A program made the translations under genes and the position numbers. The notes beneath the pieces are model-generated. The model had not been told where the DNA came from, did not search any database, and saw only the letters and a list, made by a program, of their open reading frames with translations. Shown here in pieces: positions 57,201-60,279 of a stretch of 60,279 bases of DNA (position 1 is its first letter; each line of letters begins with the position of its first letter). This DNA comes from Candidatus Latescibacterota bacterium (GTDB lineage: Bacteria; Krumholzibacteriota; Krumholzibacteriia; LZORAL124-64-63), in contig JAUSBL010000001.1 of NCBI GenBank assembly GCA_030658975.1, positions 1-60,279 on the forward strand, written 5' to 3'.

Positions 57201-58667
57201 ATGGAAGCCGCGCACCACCTCCTGGAACCCGTCGACCACGTGAAACCGTTCTGGCGTCTCGTCGAGGCGTTCCGCGCCGGCGGCCGGCCGGAACCCGTGC
57301 TGCTGGACAGCGCGAACGGCGACGCCCGATTCGGCCGCTTCTCCTACCTGGGAGTGGGCGAGACAGCCACGTTCGAGGCGCACCGGCGTCCGGACGGGCT
57401 GGCCGACGTCGCGACCCGCGCCGGCTGCGAAACGCGACTCCTGCCCGGCGTCGACCCCTTCGAGGTGCTGCGAGCCTGGCGCCACGACACGGCTGCGCCG
57501 GTCGGAGCCCTGCAGGCGGCGCGCTTCCCCTTCGTCCACGGGATCGTCGGCTGGTTCGGCTACGAGGCGGGCCACTGCCTGGAGTCCATCCCCGACACGG
57601 GGCGCGACGACCTGGGACTGCCGGACCTGCGCTTCGTGAGGCACGAAGCCCTGCTCGTGCGCGACCACGGCACGGGTCGCACCTGGCTGTCGGCCGTCGG
57701 GCGCGGTCCTGACGGCGACGCCGCCCGCCGCGACGCCGACCGCATCGCCGACGCGGTCCGCGACCGGCTCGCGTCCTGGGGACCCCCGGCGCTGTCGGGG
57801 TGCCGTCCCCACCCACGGCCGGCGCCGTCGCAGGACGGCCGCGAGGACTACATGGCCCGCGTGGCCGCCGTCCAGCGCGACATCCGCGACGGGCGCGTTT
57901 TCGAATGCTGCCTCACGCGCCGCCTCGAACTGGAATTGCGGGCGGATCCCTGGCGGCTCTACGGCAAGCTGCGCTCCGTCAACGCGCCGCTCTTCGGCGC
58001 CTGGCTGACCCGCGGCGACGTCGCCGTGCTCTGCGCCTCGCCCGAGCGCTTCCTGAGCCTCGACCGCGACCGTCGGCTCGAGACGCGCCCGATCAAGGGC
58101 ACCCGTCCCAGCAGCCCCGAACCCTGCGAAGACGCCGCGTTGCACGACGAGCTGGCCGCCTCGCCGAAGGACCGCGCCGAGAACCTCATGATCGTGGACC
58201 TGGCGCGCAACGACCTCGGCCGCGTCTGCGAGACGGGCAGCGTCGAGGTGCCCGAACTGATGGCCGTCGAGCGCTGCGGGTGGGTGTGGCAGATGGTCTC
58301 GACCGTGCGCGGCCGCCTGCGCGCCGGGCTGGACGGGATCGACGCCGTGCGCGCCTGCTTCCCGGGCGGCTCGATGACCGGGGCGCCCAAGATCGAGGCC
58401 ATGAAGATGATCGACGAGCTGGAACCGTGGTCGCGCGGCGTCTACGCCGGCTCGCTGGGCTGGCTCGACGACGCGGGCGCCATGGACCTCAACATCGTCA
58501 TCCGCACGCTGGTGGTGCGCGGCGGCCGCGCCGTGTGCGGGATCGGGGGCGCGGTGACCGCCGACAGCGACCCGGCGGACGAGTGGCAGGAGACGCTGGA
58601 CAAGGCCGCCGCCCTCGCGCACGCGGTCGCCGAGGCGAACCGGGCCGACACGACCCTCCCGCGCTGA
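57201..58667 (+). CDS. pabB: aminodeoxychorismate synthase component I
   Basis: A 488-residue chorismate-binding enzyme making 4-amino-4-deoxychorismate for folate. The C-terminal domain has ETRPIKGTRPS: the Lys in PIKGT marks PabB rather than anthranilate synthase TrpE (PIAGT). AENLMIVDLARNDLGRVC, PGGSMTGAPKIEAM and GGAVTADSDP complete the active site. The N-terminal subdomain (LLDSANGDARFGRFSYLG) is present. No glutamine amidotransferase (PabA) gene is adjacent. ATG 57201 has no Shine-Dalgarno; divergent from the MBOAT gene. Confidence 0.94.
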   Translation: MEAAHHLLEPVDHVKPFWRLVEAFRAGGRPEPVLLDSANGDARFGRFSYLGVGETATFEAHRRPDGLADVATRAGCETRLLPGVDPFEVLRAWRHDTAAPVGALQAARFPFVHGIVGWFGYEAGHCLESIPDTGRDDLGLPDLRFVRHEALLVRDHGTGRTWLSAVGRGPDGDAARRDADRIADAVRDRLASWGPPALSGCRPHPRPAPSQDGREDYMARVAAVQRDIRDGRVFECCLTRRLELELRADPWRLYGKLRSVNAPLFGAWLTRGDVAVLCASPERFLSLDRDRRLETRPIKGTRPSSPEPCEDAALHDELAASPKDRAENLMIVDLARNDLGRVCETGSVEVPELMAVERCGWVWQMVSTVRGRLRAGLDGIDAVRACFPGGSMTGAPKIEAMKMIDELEPWSRGVYAGSLGWLDDAGAMDLNIVIRTLVVRGGRAVCGIGGAVTADSDPADEWQETLDKAAALAHAVAEANRADTTLPR

Positions 58668-58684
58668 TCATGGCCGGAACGAGG

Positions 58685-58716
58685 AACGGGAGACTCCCCC
58701 GAGGGAGCCTCCCGTT
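58685..58716. terminator. bidirectional terminator between pabB and the FGE-like gene
   Basis: A 14-base stem with one mismatch (58685-58698 with 58703-58716) and a 4-base loop between convergent genes. Confidence 0.6.
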
Positions 58717-58735
58717 CGCGTCGAGGTCCCGGGCG

Positions 58736-60279
<1,544 letters not shown>

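Overview
The window looks like chromosomal DNA from a high-GC (about 70% by eye) Gram-negative-type bacterium. An outer membrane is implied by a TonB-dependent receptor, a TolC channel, an OmpA-type lipoprotein and a PorV-like beta-barrel protein. Exported proteins with FlgD-like C-terminal modules beside a PorV-like gene suggest the FCB side of the tree, for instance an uncultured high-GC lineage such as Eisenbacteria, Krumholzibacteriota or Latescibacterota. That placement is an inference. GTG starts and 4-base ATGA or GTGA overlaps between genes are very common. I see no rRNA, tRNA, CRISPR array, insertion sequence or phage genes, and no gene-free stretch longer than 300 bases.

Layout. 1-10 kb: a SAM methyltransferase, malate dehydrogenase with a lysine-rich tail, a secreted M14 carboxypeptidase, a CDGSH/YceI pair, glutamate dehydrogenase, and an ECF sigma factor overlapping a membrane-anchored VWA protein. 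10-29.7 kb: an almost unbroken minus-strand run. Read in its own direction it holds an exported-protein/lipoprotein/TonB receptor/PorV/propeller-lipoprotein operon, a nucleoside-salvage operon (deoxynucleoside kinase, adenosine deaminase, purine nucleoside phosphorylase), a zinc peptidase, triose-phosphate isomerase, M16 and M1 peptidases, an OmpA lipoprotein and PepD. 29.8-41.6 kb: SGNH hydrolase, AmpG-like permease, two APC permeases, motAB behind a good sigma-28 promoter, DedA, a GH13 glycosidase and a PNGase F homologue. 41.6-45.7 kb: a receptor-type Ser/Thr kinase and NhaA. 45.9-48.6 kb: a TusA / DsrE / TusA-OsmC / core-MetE operon. 48.6-55.5 kb: a TetR-controlled TolC-HlyD-ABC exporter of the YbhGFSR type. 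55.5-60.3 kb: a structured palindromic element, an MBOAT acyltransferase, PabB, and a partial formylglycine-enzyme-like protein.

The standout is the MetE-like gene at 45907-47067. Its frame is interrupted by one in-frame UGA (46414-46416), and protein-like sequence continues in the same frame to an intact zinc site. A 7-bp hairpin with a G in the second loop position lies 18 nt past the UGA, where a bacterial SECIS element belongs. With DsrE and OsmC neighbours, families that include known selenoproteins, this is a good candidate for a previously undescribed selenoprotein in a sulfur/selenium-relay operon. The main alternatives are a nonsense mutation or a sequencing error.

Other points of interest are the PNGase F homologue with both key acidic residues, a roughly 127-nt two-hairpin element behind the MBOAT gene, an apparently leaderless MBOAT mRNA, an FGE-like domain split by a beta-rich insert, and an adenosine deaminase lacking one metal-ligand histidine.
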